DNA of 49,039 nucleotides from Prochlorococcus sp. AG-402-L18 (GTDB lineage Bacteria; Cyanobacteriota; Cyanobacteriia; PCC-6307; Cyanobiaceae). Positions 1 through 9,169 of this stretch are shown here, piece after piece. Positions within the stretch are counted from its first letter, which is position 1; each line of letters begins with the position of its first letter. The position numbers were made by a program, and so were the translations under genes. The notes below the pieces were generated by a model. The model ran no database searches, was not told the DNA's origin, and was given only the letters and a program-made list of their open reading frames with translations. Location of the stretch: assembly GCA_003216725.1 (NCBI GenBank), contig QCIL01000010.1, forward strand, positions 1-49,039, written 5' to 3'.

Positions 1-469
1 CAGTTGATTCAAAATCCCAATTTCTTTGATTTGGATCAAATATTTCATGCCCAACCAATTTGTAAACTAATCGACTCCAAATATTATTACTTGGTTCAAT
101 CATTAATATTCTCCCATTATTTAAGAGAGATTTCTCAGCAGATCTTAAAAATAATTCAGGATTACTTATATGATGAAATACATTAACTAAAATTATGTTT
201 GAAACTTTATTATTAAATTTTGATCCTATTTCCATTGCATCTAACTTTAAGTCAGTATTTTTATTATCAAAAACATCTGTTTTTGTAACCTTATTAATAA
301 TTTGATCAATAAAACTTGCCCCACATCCCAATTCAATATTCATGCCTTTTTTCTCTGATAAATTTTTGGATATAAGTTCGTACCATTCTTTATAAATAAA
401 GCCAAGTGCAATATTTGTTTTTTCGAAACCAATTCTATATTTGGTAATTAACTCTCCTTGATTATCCAT
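1..469 (-). CDS. SAM-dependent class I methyltransferase (3' part beyond window)
   Basis: The frame is open from an ATG at 469 leftwards to the window edge, about 156 codons with no stop, so the gene is cut by the window. The translation contains the class I methyltransferase motif I (NIELGCGASFIDQI), then the motif around VNVFHHISNPELFLR and NNGRILMIEPS, typical of Methyltransf_11/25 proteins. The substrate cannot be told. It lies near tRNA-Ser and a membrane SGNH-like gene, a context compatible with surface polysaccharide or lipid modification, but that is inference. The short plus-strand frame inside it is a shadow. Confidence 0.8.
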   Translation of the reverse strand, partial: MDNQGELITKYRIGFEKTNIALGFIYKEWYELISKNLSEKKGMNIELGCGASFIDQIINKVTKTDVFDNKNTDLKLDAMEIGSKFNNKVSNIILVNVFHHISNPELFLRSAEKSLLNNGRILMIEPSNNIWSRLVYKLVGHEIFDPNQRNWDFEST

Positions 470-761
470 CTAAATAAGAGCGTTTTAAGGGATTAAAAAT
501 TTATTATAGGACTTTCTTTATTTTTAGGATATAAAAAAGAATTCCCAGAGGAAGTAAATAATGACTATAAAATATAACTTAATGAATATAATGAGAAATA
601 TTCAAAAACATTAGCTAATTTACAAATACTCTTTATAAGTGATATTTATACCATTATTGATGAAATATAAATTGGTCTTTTTGATAAAAGTATGTAATGA
701 GAAGCTTAAGTACATATGTTAATTTTTTAAACTTATGACGGCTTCTAAATGTGATTGGATA

Positions 762-848
762 CGGAGGGGGTGGGATTCGAACCCACGGTGCCCTTGCAGA
801 CACGCTAGTTTTCAAGACTAGAGCCTTAAACCACTCGACCACCCCTCC
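762..848 (-). tRNA. tRNA-Ser (anticodon UGA)
   Basis: On the minus strand an 87-nt cloverleaf starts GGAGGGG at 848 and closes with CCCCTCC plus discriminator G at 762. The anticodon loop reads CTTGAAA, giving UGA, and the long variable arm is typical of tRNA-Ser. The T arm GGTTCGAATCC is canonical. No CCA is encoded. Its 5' half is copied exactly at 976-1013. Confidence 0.96.
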
Positions 849-975
849 AGGCAAAAAATATTTAATTTTTGGCTTTCCAATTATATCAAAAGATGGTTGA
901 ATTTTTCGGAACTTATCCGGAACTGCACGTCAAGTTGTCTTCCAAATCACTGATATAACTAAAACTAAATCTATC

Positions 976-1013
976 TTTCAAGACTAGAGCCTTAAACCAC
1001 TCGACCACCCCTC
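976..1013 (-). repeat. 38-nt exact copy of the 5' half of tRNA-Ser(UGA)
   Basis: Positions 976-1013 are identical to 810-847 of the tRNA gene, covering the 5' acceptor strand, D arm and anticodon stem through the anticodon. The copy has no 3' half, so it is not a functional tRNA. It ends 8 bp before the stop codon of the next minus-strand gene. Such partial tRNA copies are the usual footprint of site-specific integration at a tRNA gene. No integrase is present here, so only the footprint is supported. Confidence 0.9.
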
Positions 1014-1020
1014 TAAAAAA

Positions 1021-2088
1021 TTAATTCAAAATAGCTTCCAACTTTGTGTAAAGAATTTTTGACATTTGATCATGCCCCATTTCGTTGTAATGGCCATCTC
1101 TTTTAAAATGAAAAATTTTACTATTTTTGTTCTGAATCCTTTTTTTGATATCTTTATGTATGGGGATAAAAGTAATTGATGTATTAAAAATAGATGCATT
1201 TTTTAAACATTTTTCATATTTTTCACTTAGTTGTAGATCTATATAATCAGGACTCATATACACTAAAATTCTAGGATTTGGAAATTTTGTAGAGATAGTA
1301 CTTTCTAAAATTGAGAATACTCTCATACATGCATTTTTTGACAATTTTAAATTATTATTATTAGTTTTAGGAGATTTAAGGCGTTTGTATTTTTCGATAG
1401 TATGAATTAATCGAGTAGTGAAATAAAAATTGTCCGCAATAAAGGTTCTAAATCTTAAATAACTTGGATTTAAGTAAGGTCTATAATTCTGATTATTAAA
1501 TATTGACCCAAATCTTGCTTTCATATTGTAGTAAGTATTTGGATCATCATTTTCAATTAAATCATTATGTGAAGCTGCGTATATAATAATTGACTCAGAA
1601 CTATTAAATGAAAATTCCTTCATTATGCGAACTGCATTTGCTGAAGCCATATGCGTATCGTGGGCTCGAACACCTCCATTTACTAATGCACCATTGGTTA
1701 GGCACATTTTGCTTAATTTTGATACGTAGTGCTTTTCATCTTTTACTTCAAATCCAGCTAACATTGAGTCACCAACAAAAATTAAATTTTCATTAACTTT
1801 TGATTTGGTAAATTTACAATTATTTTTAGAAACTGTTCTTGTACCAAAACTATTGAATGAAATAACGTTTTCAAAATCTTCTAAAGGACCTCCAAATTTT
1901 CCATTAAAATCTCTTTTATTTATAAATCCAACTTGAGGATCACTCTCAAAAAATTCAGAAAAACCTCGTACTCGAATAATCTTGGTTAAAAAAGAATCAA
2001 TAATTAAAAAAAAGAAAATTGATAAAGTTGATATAATGATGGTGTCTTTGAAGAAAAACTTTAAATAATTTTTACTAAACATGATCAT
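1021..2088 (-). CDS. membrane-anchored SGNH/GDSL-like hydrolase
   Basis: A 355-residue protein with one N-terminal membrane helix (about 15-33) followed by a soluble domain. The nucleophile block GDS is at 106-108 (FVGDSMLAGFEV) and a C-terminal DGH at 331-333 fits the Asp-x-x-His end of SGNH hydrolases, though the spacing here is Asp-x-His. Related proteins act as esterases or acetyl-transfer partners on surface glycans; the substrate here is unknown. It is transcribed away from the 49-residue membrane gene and ends almost on the tRNA half-copy. It is probably strain-variable surface cargo. Confidence 0.65.
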   Translation of the reverse strand: MIMFSKNYLKFFFKDTIIISTLSIFFFLIIDSFLTKIIRVRGFSEFFESDPQVGFINKRDFNGKFGGPLEDFENVISFNSFGTRTVSKNNCKFTKSKVNENLIFVGDSMLAGFEVKDEKHYVSKLSKMCLTNGALVNGGVRAHDTHMASANAVRIMKEFSFNSSESIIIYAASHNDLIENDDPNTYYNMKARFGSIFNNQNYRPYLNPSYLRFRTFIADNFYFTTRLIHTIEKYKRLKSPKTNNNNLKLSKNACMRVFSILESTISTKFPNPRILVYMSPDYIDLQLSEKYEKCLKNASIFNTSITFIPIHKDIKKRIQNKNSKIFHFKRDGHYNEMGHDQMSKILYTKLEAILN

Positions 2089-2166
2089 TTTGAAAAAAAA
2101 TTAAATTGAGTCTTTGTGATTTTAATTGACTTGTAATATTGCTTAAAAAGTTTTAAAACAATCAAA

Positions 2167-2316
2167 CTATCCAAAATTAACGTTTTCTTGAAACAAACCA
2201 AACAGGCTGTTACCAACTATTGCGGTAATAATTAAAATAAAGGCTACTATTGCGAAAAGAGCACTTACATCTTTAATGTCATAAGGAGCTTTAAATAGAG
2301 GTTTGTGATCTACCAT
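2167..2316 (-). CDS. small single-helix membrane protein, 49 aa
   Basis: ATG at 2316, stop at 2167-2169. The N-terminus MVDHKPLFKAPYD is polar and followed by one hydrophobic helix, about residues 18-36 (FAIVAFILIITAIVG). I do not recognise the family. It is on the same strand as the SGNH-like gene downstream. No clear Shine-Dalgarno sequence, as is common in this genome type. Confidence 0.55.
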   Translation of the reverse strand: MVDHKPLFKAPYDIKDVSALFAIVAFILIITAIVGNSLFGLFQENVNFG

Positions 2317-2324
2317 GTTTATTA

Positions 2325-2513
2325 ATGATTTATAAGATATTAGATCATATTAGTTTAAAGAAAGAAAAAAAGTATTATGTAATTTTTTGCCTTCATCGTG
2401 GACTTCATAAACAAAAATGTCAATTAAGGGATATTGAAACTATTATTTCCTATAAGAATAAAAATGACTTTAAAAATGATTTTTGTAAAGTCGATTATTT
2501 AATTATCAATTAG
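2325..2513 (+). CDS. possible small protein, 62 aa, function unknown
   Basis: An open frame with an ATG at 2325, 8 bp from the divergent 49-aa gene. Its lysine- and isoleucine-rich composition resembles neighbouring genes, and no competing frame explains the interval. There is no ribosome binding site and no recognised domain. It could be a chance frame in AT-rich DNA. Confidence 0.3.
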   Translation: MIYKILDHISLKKEKKYYVIFCLHRGLHKQKCQLRDIETIISYKNKNDFKNDFCKVDYLIIN

Positions 2514-2615
2514 TCAATGACAACTTTTATTTTTGATTAGTAGCGCGTTATTAGTTAAATAAATCGATTTACAAATATTAAATAAAATTCTTTCAAAAAC
2601 CTGAAATTAATTAAT

Positions 2616-2644
2616 AAAAAAAGCCACTCAAAGTGGCTTTTTTT
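2616..2644. terminator. bidirectional Rho-independent terminator
   Basis: A perfect 13-bp inverted repeat, AAAAAAAGCCACT / AGTGGCTTTTTTT, with a 3-nt loop CAA. It gives a GC hairpin followed by U-runs on both strands. It lies just after the stop of the minus-strand DUF4278 gene and can also end plus-strand transcription from the 2.3-2.5 kb interval. Confidence 0.85.
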
Positions 2645-2657
2645 ATTGATTAATGAA

Positions 2658-2759
2658 TTAACTTTTGTAAGTTTTACCTCTATAAGTTAGTTCAATGTGC
2701 TGCTTCTTAGCAACTTCTTTGTTCTGGACGTACTTTTGTCCTCTGTAAATTAGAGTCAT
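2658..2759 (-). CDS. DUF4278-like small protein, 33 aa
   Basis: ATG at 2759, TAA at 2658. The 33-residue product has two copies of a short motif: LIYRGQKY near the start and LTYRGKTY near the end. This YRG-x-x-Y repeat is what I know as the DUF4278 family of small picocyanobacterial proteins of unknown role. A second member is at 28907-29008. A terminator follows immediately, and a GC-richer, hairpin-rich leader (2760-2860) precedes it. Confidence 0.7.
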   Translation of the reverse strand: MTLIYRGQKYVQNKEVAKKQHIELTYRGKTYKS

Positions 2760-2860
2760 TTTTAAGCTCCGGTTTCGCTTAAGTCCCCGTTCCATGGCTT
2801 AAGTCGATTTGCGGCTTGCCAAACGCAAGTTGAACGTTTTTGTAGCGGTTGCTACAAATT
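2760..2860 (-). promoter_or_regulatory. structured 5' leader or small RNA upstream of the DUF4278 gene
   Basis: This ~100-bp stretch is more GC-rich than its surroundings. It holds an exact 9-mer direct repeat GCTTAAGTC (2777-2785, 2797-2805), a 6-bp hairpin (2814-2830, loop CAAAC) and an 8-bp perfect hairpin TTTGTAGC/GCTACAAA (2839-2858, loop GGTT). No credible frame crosses it. Either a structured leader for the minus-strand gene or an independent RNA would fit. Confidence 0.4.
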
Positions 2861-3064
2861 TAGAATAACATCTTAGAAATTTATTTGTCTAGGAGTTTAA
2901 TAAATAAACTTAATAACTTAATGATGAAATTTGGCTCAAACTAGAATTATTTACTTTTATCCTTATGTAGGATCTTGCAGGTTACATTTTGTTCGTTTTT
3001 GAAAAGTATTTTTTATTTAATGAACTTTTAAATGTAAAATTCTTAAGATTAATAAATTTGTTTT

Positions 3065-3259
3065 ATGTTTTCAAGAAGCAAAAAACCTACAGTAAAAAAA
3101 TCTGCGATAGCTGAAGAGACTCCATTATTTGCTCAATTACTACCTTTCGCAGGCAGAATGAATGATAAGGTTCAATTAGTAAATGCCTTAGCTTTTACTT
3201 TTATAATGGGATTCTCAATTTTTGGGATTGCTCTTTGGAGACTCTCAGCGCTGACTTAA
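3065..3259 (+). CDS. small single-helix membrane protein, 64 aa
   Basis: ATG at 3065. A basic N-terminus (KKPTVKK) and an amphipathic middle (LFAQLLPFAGRMNDK) precede one hydrophobic helix, about 43-60 (AFTFIMGFSIFGIALW). The family is unrecognised; it does not carry the ExxNGR motif of high-light-inducible proteins. Its stop overlaps by 4 bp the end of the convergent 88-aa gene. Confidence 0.65.
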   Translation: MFSRSKKPTVKKSAIAEETPLFAQLLPFAGRMNDKVQLVNALAFTFIMGFSIFGIALWRLSALT

Positions 3260-3522
3260 TTATTTAATTTTTGCAAAGCATCAATTTTTGATTCTTTGTT
3301 ATTAATTATTGTTATTAACCATTTGGAGGCAAGCCCTCTGGATATTGATCTATTTTTTAGAAATCTACATATATAAATATGTAGATTTTTTTCATTTTTA
3401 GAGTTAAATTTTTTTTCAAAATCTAATATATCCTCTTCTGATTTTCTTTTTCTAAGCTCATCCACTAAGGCATGACTAGATGAATCGTTAAATAAGTTCC
3501 CAATATTTAAGCTTAATGTCAT
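3256..3522 (-). CDS. conserved-looking small soluble protein, 88 aa
   Basis: ATG at 3522. A helical, charged protein, rich in Lys, Glu and Asn, with no membrane helix. The C-terminal half (FLKNRSISRGLASKWLITIINN) looks like a compact helical domain. I do not recognise it. It is convergent with the 64-aa membrane gene and sits just downstream (minus strand) of the nrdJ promoter-distal side, separated from nrdJ by about 90 bp. Confidence 0.6.
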   Translation of the reverse strand: MTLSLNIGNLFNDSSSHALVDELRKRKSEEDILDFEKKFNSKNEKNLHIYICRFLKNRSISRGLASKWLITIINNKESKIDALQKLNN

Positions 3523-3609
3523 AAATAATTTATGTCCCTATTTAAGAGGTAGCCATAAATTAAATTTTTAAAAACTAATTTAAATTTTTTTTTACAAATA
3601 ATTTAAAAC

Positions 3610-5943
3610 TTAATCTTTCGGTTTAGACAGAGGAAGGAGACACTTGTCTGAATCACATCCTGCTGGACCTGCTTCTGATAGTTCTCCAATATCATATTTA
3701 TTAAGAGCATCAAAGAAATCGTCATTAACTTTCCTTTCAATTACTTTATTTTGCAATGATATATATTCCTCTTTACTTATTGGTTCAAAGGGTAATCTAG
3801 GGAAAGTAGCGTTAGCACTAAATCTAGCTAGTAATGCCGCTGAAATATATCCCTCATTATTTTCTATTGCATTATGAATAGCCTTAGCTAAATCCTCGAT
3901 TTCATTTTCTCTAAATTCTACGGTTGCAGAGGTATTATGCTCTGTGTAAAATTTCTGCACTTGCATGTAAAAATCAAATTGAGCTAGTGCTGAGAAATTA
4001 TTGATATCTATTTGGTCTGCGCCGTCTATATTTGCCCAACTAACTTCTGTAGGGATTTCAACTAGCCATTCTGTACATCTTGGATCAAATGGATTATCGA
4101 GCAAGCAACCATTTTCATCTTTATCAGATTGAGATGGAACAACTGAGTAACCATAATCCATGCAAGCTAAAGCTATTGGATCATTTTTTCTGAAGGTTAT
4201 TCTTCTAATGAATCTTTGAGCTTTTGGAGGATGCCATCCTGGAGCTGCTCCTGTTAAAAGACTTTTAGTCCCAGCTGGCTGAACAGTTGTACATCTATTT
4301 GGTCTTCTAAGATTATGTTTATCACAATATTCCCAGACAGTTTCTTTTACTATTTTTCTCCAGGAATCTAGGAATTTAGCTTCCTTTTCCTTGAAAGCCT
4401 TTCCTTCTTCGCTATTTGGCCTTCCCGCTTCCCACCACTTCAACCATGGCGTCCCAAAAGCATGAACACAAAAATCAAATAATCCAGTGAAACTTACACC
4501 GACAATAGGGTCATATTCTCTACTTTTTCTGTAACGCTCAACTTCAAATTCATGATTAAGTAAGCATGCTACAGAAAGAGCTGCTGCTTTAAAAGCTTTT
4601 TTTTGCTCTTCAAAATCCCCTGGATCAATCTGATTTAAATGAACTTCAGCTAAATTGCAGTGAAAATCATTTCCCAGGATCTCCCCACAGGGGTTAAGTC
4701 CATATCTGCTCATCCTGTGATCAAGCTCTTCTTCAGAAAATGGGCCATAACTACTGTTTATCCAATTTCTCGCTTCATCCTTACCTTGTTCTGAGTAGAT
4801 TTCAATAAATTCCTTTCTCAATTCATCATCTTTGAGAATATCTGCATTTGACCTTGCGATTGCTTCTGGAGCAAATTGAATAGCTCCCTCACCTGAATGG
4901 AATTGTTTTGTTACGGCGTCCAAAACAGTTTGGTATGTGGGTTTTGTATGGTAAACCCTGGTATGATTAGCCATCCTGAGGGCATCTTTTTCAGGATCTA
5001 TTCTCCAATTACCATTTGCATCTTGACTCCATAGATTTTCTTTTGCAGATGCCGCCTCCTTATCATCTGAAGCAAATTGCCTCATTCCAGCACTTCTTCT
5101 TATATTCCCAGCAACTATAGTTACTGCAGCTTCATCAATTAATAAACAACACTCTACAGTACTTAATTTCCTGCCTATTGCCTTTCCAAGAAGTGATGCG
5201 ACTCTGGAGTAGAGATCTTTCAATTTAATAGGATTTGCCATCCCACCAAAACCTTTTAATGATTCTCCAGCAGGTCTAATATCTTCCAAATTTATATAAA
5301 CATCAATTTCTCTTTCAAGATTTTCATTACTTGATGCCTCAAGAAGATATTTATAGCTATCTACCCAACCTCTTCTGCTATCTCCAACTTTGATGTGAAG
5401 ATCTTTTCCTTTGATTTCTAATGATGACTTTTCTTCTCTTTGATCTTTAGGAGTTATTCCAACTTCACTGACCGACTTAATATTTATTTTGTTAATTACT
5501 GTAGGTAGATTATTTATAAAATGAGGCTCAATTATTGCACCTGTTCCACATCCCATCATTGCTAAGTCCATCATTAATGCGAAGGCTTCCCAATCAATTA
5601 AGTTTGTTGAGGTACAGTTGTATGCTCCTGAGAAATTTTGGTTCTTATTAATCCAAGGGGTTCCGCCTATCCATAACCATCTTCCTGAAGGTTGGGCTTT
5701 TTGGTTACTTTGCATCTCTTTCATTAGGATCAATTCTTCTTCAGAAAGTTTTCCTAATTCTTTTAATCCCGATAAATTTCTTTCGCCTACTTCGCTCCAG
5801 TTCTCCCTTTTGCCAGATGAAGTTTTTCTACTGTAAGATCTGAAAAAAACTGGATAAGCAGCTGGCGCAGTCTTTGGAAAATCATCTTTTTTAAGATTAT
5901 TGGAATTGCTCTCTGAAGGAGCTTTATTTGGTGCAACAGTCAC
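3610..5943 (-). CDS. nrdJ: adenosylcobalamin-dependent (class II) ribonucleoside-triphosphate reductase
   Basis: A 777-residue monomeric class II ribonucleotide reductase, making dNTPs with a B12-generated thiyl radical and so needing no oxygen or iron. Key residues are visible: C110 (YNCTSTN) and C429 (HCNL) fit the redox pair, C419 in NPCGE fits the thiyl cysteine with E421 as active-site acid, and a C-terminal CDSDKC pair at 763/768 matches the re-reducing cysteines of the Lactobacillus-type enzyme (about 740 aa). No intein interrupts it. It is divergent from the methyltransferase at 6079, sharing a 135-bp promoter interval. Confidence 0.95.
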   Translation of the reverse strand: MTVAPNKAPSESNSNNLKKDDFPKTAPAAYPVFFRSYSRKTSSGKRENWSEVGERNLSGLKELGKLSEEELILMKEMQSNQKAQPSGRWLWIGGTPWINKNQNFSGAYNCTSTNLIDWEAFALMMDLAMMGCGTGAIIEPHFINNLPTVINKINIKSVSEVGITPKDQREEKSSLEIKGKDLHIKVGDSRRGWVDSYKYLLEASSNENLEREIDVYINLEDIRPAGESLKGFGGMANPIKLKDLYSRVASLLGKAIGRKLSTVECCLLIDEAAVTIVAGNIRRSAGMRQFASDDKEAASAKENLWSQDANGNWRIDPEKDALRMANHTRVYHTKPTYQTVLDAVTKQFHSGEGAIQFAPEAIARSNADILKDDELRKEFIEIYSEQGKDEARNWINSSYGPFSEEELDHRMSRYGLNPCGEILGNDFHCNLAEVHLNQIDPGDFEEQKKAFKAAALSVACLLNHEFEVERYRKSREYDPIVGVSFTGLFDFCVHAFGTPWLKWWEAGRPNSEEGKAFKEKEAKFLDSWRKIVKETVWEYCDKHNLRRPNRCTTVQPAGTKSLLTGAAPGWHPPKAQRFIRRITFRKNDPIALACMDYGYSVVPSQSDKDENGCLLDNPFDPRCTEWLVEIPTEVSWANIDGADQIDINNFSALAQFDFYMQVQKFYTEHNTSATVEFRENEIEDLAKAIHNAIENNEGYISAALLARFSANATFPRLPFEPISKEEYISLQNKVIERKVNDDFFDALNKYDIGELSEAGPAGCDSDKCLLPLSKPKD

Positions 5944-6078
5944 GATAAAAAAAAACGTATGTAAATAACCCGTACTGGAAGAATAACTCTACCTGTGGCG
6001 TCTGCAACCATTCTTACCACTATTTAACGGTTTGTGTAGAATTATGTTTAATATGAAATCTTTGTTTCAAGAAAGGAT

Positions 6079-6774
6079 ATGGAAAGAATCCCTGAACCTG
6101 AATTAATGGTAGAAAAAGAGAAGGTCATTTCTTATGACGAAGCTGATTTTTCAGAAGGGGAAGTTAATCTAATTAATCAAATAAATTATTATCTTTTGAG
6201 AAAAAATATTTCTTTAGGTGAAAAAGATTTAATAGTTGATTTAGGATGCGGCCCAGGAAATATTTCGGAGAAGTTAGCAATAAAATGGCCTAATACTGAA
6301 GTAGTTGGAATAGATGGTTCTAAAGAGATGATTTTGAGAGCAGAATATAATAAAAGTATTTCTACTTATCAAAAAAAATTAAAAAATTTACGCTACATTT
6401 GTTCTAACATCAAAGACATTAAATCAAATAATTTCTTACTTAAAAAAAGAATTAGCTTGCTTGTAAGCAACAGTTTGATACATCACATTACCAATCTTGA
6501 AGATTTCTTCGCCACCATAAGAAGTTTGTCTAGTAATATCACTGTAAATTTTCACAAGGACTTAAAAAGGCCAGTAGATGAAAAGTCTGCTTTAGATCTC
6601 AAAGCTGAATGTTCAAAAAAATATAGTGAGATTTTAACAAATGATTATTATGCATCTTTAAGAGCTTCTTATACTTTTAAAGAGTTAAAAAATTTCATTT
6701 TAGAGAATGATCTATCCTCTTTAGATGTGTTTGAAGAAGGTGATAATTATTTAATAGTCTATGGTAATGTATAA
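6079..6774 (+). CDS. SAM-dependent class I methyltransferase
   Basis: A 231-residue protein with motif I VDLGCGPGN at 53-61, an acidic end of strand 2 (VVGIDGSKEMI), and LVSNSLIHHI as the motif IV region, all typical of class I methyltransferases. The substrate is unknown. Start ATG 6079 has AAGGA just upstream. The prfC gene follows after about 30 bp on the same strand, so cotranscription is likely. Confidence 0.85.
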   Translation: MERIPEPELMVEKEKVISYDEADFSEGEVNLINQINYYLLRKNISLGEKDLIVDLGCGPGNISEKLAIKWPNTEVVGIDGSKEMILRAEYNKSISTYQKKLKNLRYICSNIKDIKSNNFLLKKRISLLVSNSLIHHITNLEDFFATIRSLSSNITVNFHKDLKRPVDEKSALDLKAECSKKYSEILTNDYYASLRASYTFKELKNFILENDLSSLDVFEEGDNYLIVYGNV

Positions 6775-6805
6775 GAACTAAGTGAAAGGCGCTTATATTA
6801 TATAA

Positions 6806-8443
6806 ATGAGCTTAGGTACTAAAATTCTAAATAATAAAGAAATACTGGATGCGGTAAATAAAAGAAGAAATTTTGCTATTATTTCACATCCAGATGCTGG
6901 GAAAACGACTCTTACTGAGAAGCTTCTTTTGTATGGAGGTGCCATTCAACAGGCCGGAGCAGTAAAAGCTAGGGGTAATCAGAGAAAAGCTACCTCAGAC
7001 TGGATGGAACTTGAGAAACAAAGAGGAATTTCTATTACATCAACTGTATTGCAATTTGAATATGAAAGATCAGTAATCAATCTATTAGATACACCAGGAC
7101 ACCAAGATTTCTCCGAAGATACTTATAGAACATTAGCTGCTGCTGATAATGCAGTTATGTTGGAAGATGCTGCTAAAGGACTAGAACCTCAAACTAGAAA
7201 ATTGTTTGAAGTTTGCAAGATGCGAAAAATACCAATATTTACTTTCATAAATAAAATGGACAGACCAGGAAGAGAGCCATTTTCTTTACTTGATGAAATT
7301 GAATCAGAACTTGGATTAAATACTTTACCTATTAACTGGCCAATTGGAAGCGGGGAAGAATTTAGAGGAGTTATTGATAGATTTTCTAGAGAAGTGATTT
7401 TATTTGATAAAGCCGTGAGAGGGAAACAATCGAATGAGAAAAGATTAAGCCTTGAAGATAAAGAGCTATCAAAATATGTTGAGAGAGATTTACTCGAAAG
7501 CTCACTTGAAGAGTTGGAGGTTCTTGATGAAGCGGGATCAAAATTTGAAAAAGAAAAAGTTTTTAATGGCTCTTTAACCCCAGTTTTCTTTGGATCTGCA
7601 ATGACTAATTTTGGTGTAAGACCATTTTTAGATAGTTTTTTAAAAATGGCACAAAAACCAACTTCAAGAAACAGTAATAAAGGGGATATTGAACCTGCAA
7701 GCGATGAATTTAGTGGGTTTGTTTTTAAGCTTCAGGCAAATATGGATCCAAAGCACAGAGATAGGGTTGCTTTTATAAGAGTTTGTAGTGGCAAATTTGA
7801 AAAGGATATGTCAGTTAAACATTCTAGAACTGGGAAAACAATCAGATTATCAAGACCACAAAAAATATTTGGGCAAGATAGAGAAGTAGTTGATGATGCC
7901 TATCCTGGAGATGTTATTGGTTTAAATAATCCAGGTATGTTTTCTATTGGAGATACTCTTTATACTGGTGCTCATCTGGAATATGAAGGCATACCATCCT
8001 TCAGTCCTGAAATATTCAGCTGGCTAAGGAATCCAAATCCCTCTGCATTTAAAAACTTTAGAAAAGGTGTTAATGAACTTCGAGAAGAAGGTGCTGTTCA
8101 GATTCTTTATGACTTTGATGAGAGCAAAAGAGACCCTATACTCGCAGCTGTTGGTCAATTGCAATTGGAGGTAGTAACTCACAGATTAAAAAGTGAATAT
8201 GGTGTAGATGCAAATCTTGAAGCAATGCCATATCAATTAGCTAGATGGATTTCTGATGGATGGCCAGCCATTGAAAAACTGGGCAGAATATTCAATTGTA
8301 AAATAGTTAAAGATTGTTGGAATAGGCCAGTTATTCTTTTCAAAAATGAGTGGAATCTAAATCAATTTGTTGAAGACAACAATCAATTAAATTTAAACAA
8401 AGTTGCCCCCGTTGTTAGTGGAGTCGAACCAATTGTTTTATAA
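6806..8443 (+). CDS. prfC: peptide chain release factor 3
   Basis: A 545-residue GTPase that recycles RF1/RF2 from the ribosome after termination. G1 is SHPDAGKTT (27-35), G2/switch I lies around RGISITS, G3 is DTPGH (96-100) and G4 is NKMD (150-153). It has the RF3-specific C-terminal domain with [15 protein letters not shown] residues ([16 protein letters not shown]). Length matches the family (about 530-550). Confidence 0.95.
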   Translation: MSLGTKILNNKEILDAVNKRRNFAIISHPDAGKTTLTEKLLLYGGAIQQAGAVKARGNQRKATSDWMELEKQRGISITSTVLQFEYERSVINLLDTPGHQDFSEDTYRTLAAADNAVMLEDAAKGLEPQTRKLFEVCKMRKIPIFTFINKMDRPGREPFSLLDEIESELGLNTLPINWPIGSGEEFRGVIDRFSREVILFDKAVRGKQSNEKRLSLEDKELSKYVERDLLESSLEELEVLDEAGSKFEKEKVFNGSLTPVFFGSAMTNFGVRPFLDSFLKMAQKPTSRNSNKGDIEPASDEFSGFVFKLQANMDPKHRDRVAFIRVCSGKFEKDMSVKHSRTGKTIRLSRPQKIFGQDREVVDDAYPGDVIGLNNPGMFSIGDTLYTGAHLEYEGIPSFSPEIFSWLRNPNPSAFKNFRKGVNELREEGAVQILYDFDESKRDPILAAVGQLQLEVVTHRLKSEYGVDANLEAMPYQLARWISDGWPAIEKLGRIFNCKIVKDCWNRPVILFKNEWNLNQFVEDNNQLNLNKVAPVVSGVEPIVL

Positions 8444-8494
8444 AGTCTTAATGGATTATAAAATTAGTTAATCTGTTAGTATTAGTAAAAAATT

Positions 8495-9169
8495 TTGGAT
8501 TCAAACAGTAGTAAAAACAATAACGAAAAATCACCTTATGAAATTTTAGGTGTAAAAAAAGGTGCTGCTTTTGAGGATATTCAGAAGGCTAGAGATATTA
8601 AAGTTAAAGAGGCTGGTGAAGATTTAATTTTAAAAGCGAAAATAGAATCTTCCTTTGATCAATTACTCATGGGGAGTTTGAAAGCTAGGCAATCAGGAGA
8701 TATAAGCTTTGAAGCCGTGAGCGCTTCAAAAAAAGAAAAACAAATTAATCAATTTACCAATAATAATTTTCCACTACTTTCAAAGATACAAAATTTAAAT
8801 AATAACTCTAAGAACTCAAGTCAGTATAGTCTTCCAAAAATAACCACCCCCTCATTTGATAATCTTTCGATAAAAATATCTGTTGGGCTATTATTTTTAA
8901 TTTTGTTATTTATTAGTCCAGACCCCTATAATAGATTACTGCTTTCTATCTCAACATTAGTACTTACCTATACTCAAATTAAATCGGGAAAAAGATTTAT
9001 AGGTTCTCTGGGTTGGAGTGTTACCTTTCTCTCGATAGGATTAATATTTGGTGGATTGCTTGAAAATAATTCTTTCATTCAGGAAGTATCAAACAACTCT
9101 TTATCAATACAAAAAATTCAAAGTATTCCAGCTATGGTTATTTTATGGTTAGGCGTAATTTTCTTATGA
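8495..9169 (+). CDS. CPP1-like J-domain-related membrane protein (TTG start)
   Basis: A 224-residue protein starting at a TTG (8495), chosen because no ATG or GTG precedes the conserved segment. Residues 13-75 ([21 protein letters not shown]) form a J-like domain without the HPD signature. A linker and about four C-terminal hydrophobic helices (130-224) follow. This is the layout of cyanobacterial and plastid CPP1, a chaperone-like protein stabilising light-dependent protochlorophyllide oxidoreductase; that role is inferred by family. Its end overlaps by 6 bp the convergent hslO. Confidence 0.75.
   Translation: MDSNSSKNNNEKSPYEILGVKKGAAFEDIQKARDIKVKEAGEDLILKAKIESSFDQLLMGSLKARQSGDISFEAVSASKKEKQINQFTNNNFPLLSKIQNLNNNSKNSSQYSLPKITTPSFDNLSIKISVGLLFLILLFISPDPYNRLLLSISTLVLTYTQIKSGKRFIGSLGWSVTFLSIGLIFGGLLENNSFIQEVSNNSLSIQKIQSIPAMVILWLGVIFL

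Noticed and set aside
470..761. Gap between the cut methyltransferase and tRNA-Ser, with a 17-codon frame after AGAGGAAG
   Set aside because: The peptide is too short and has no independent support; I see nothing else in this interval.
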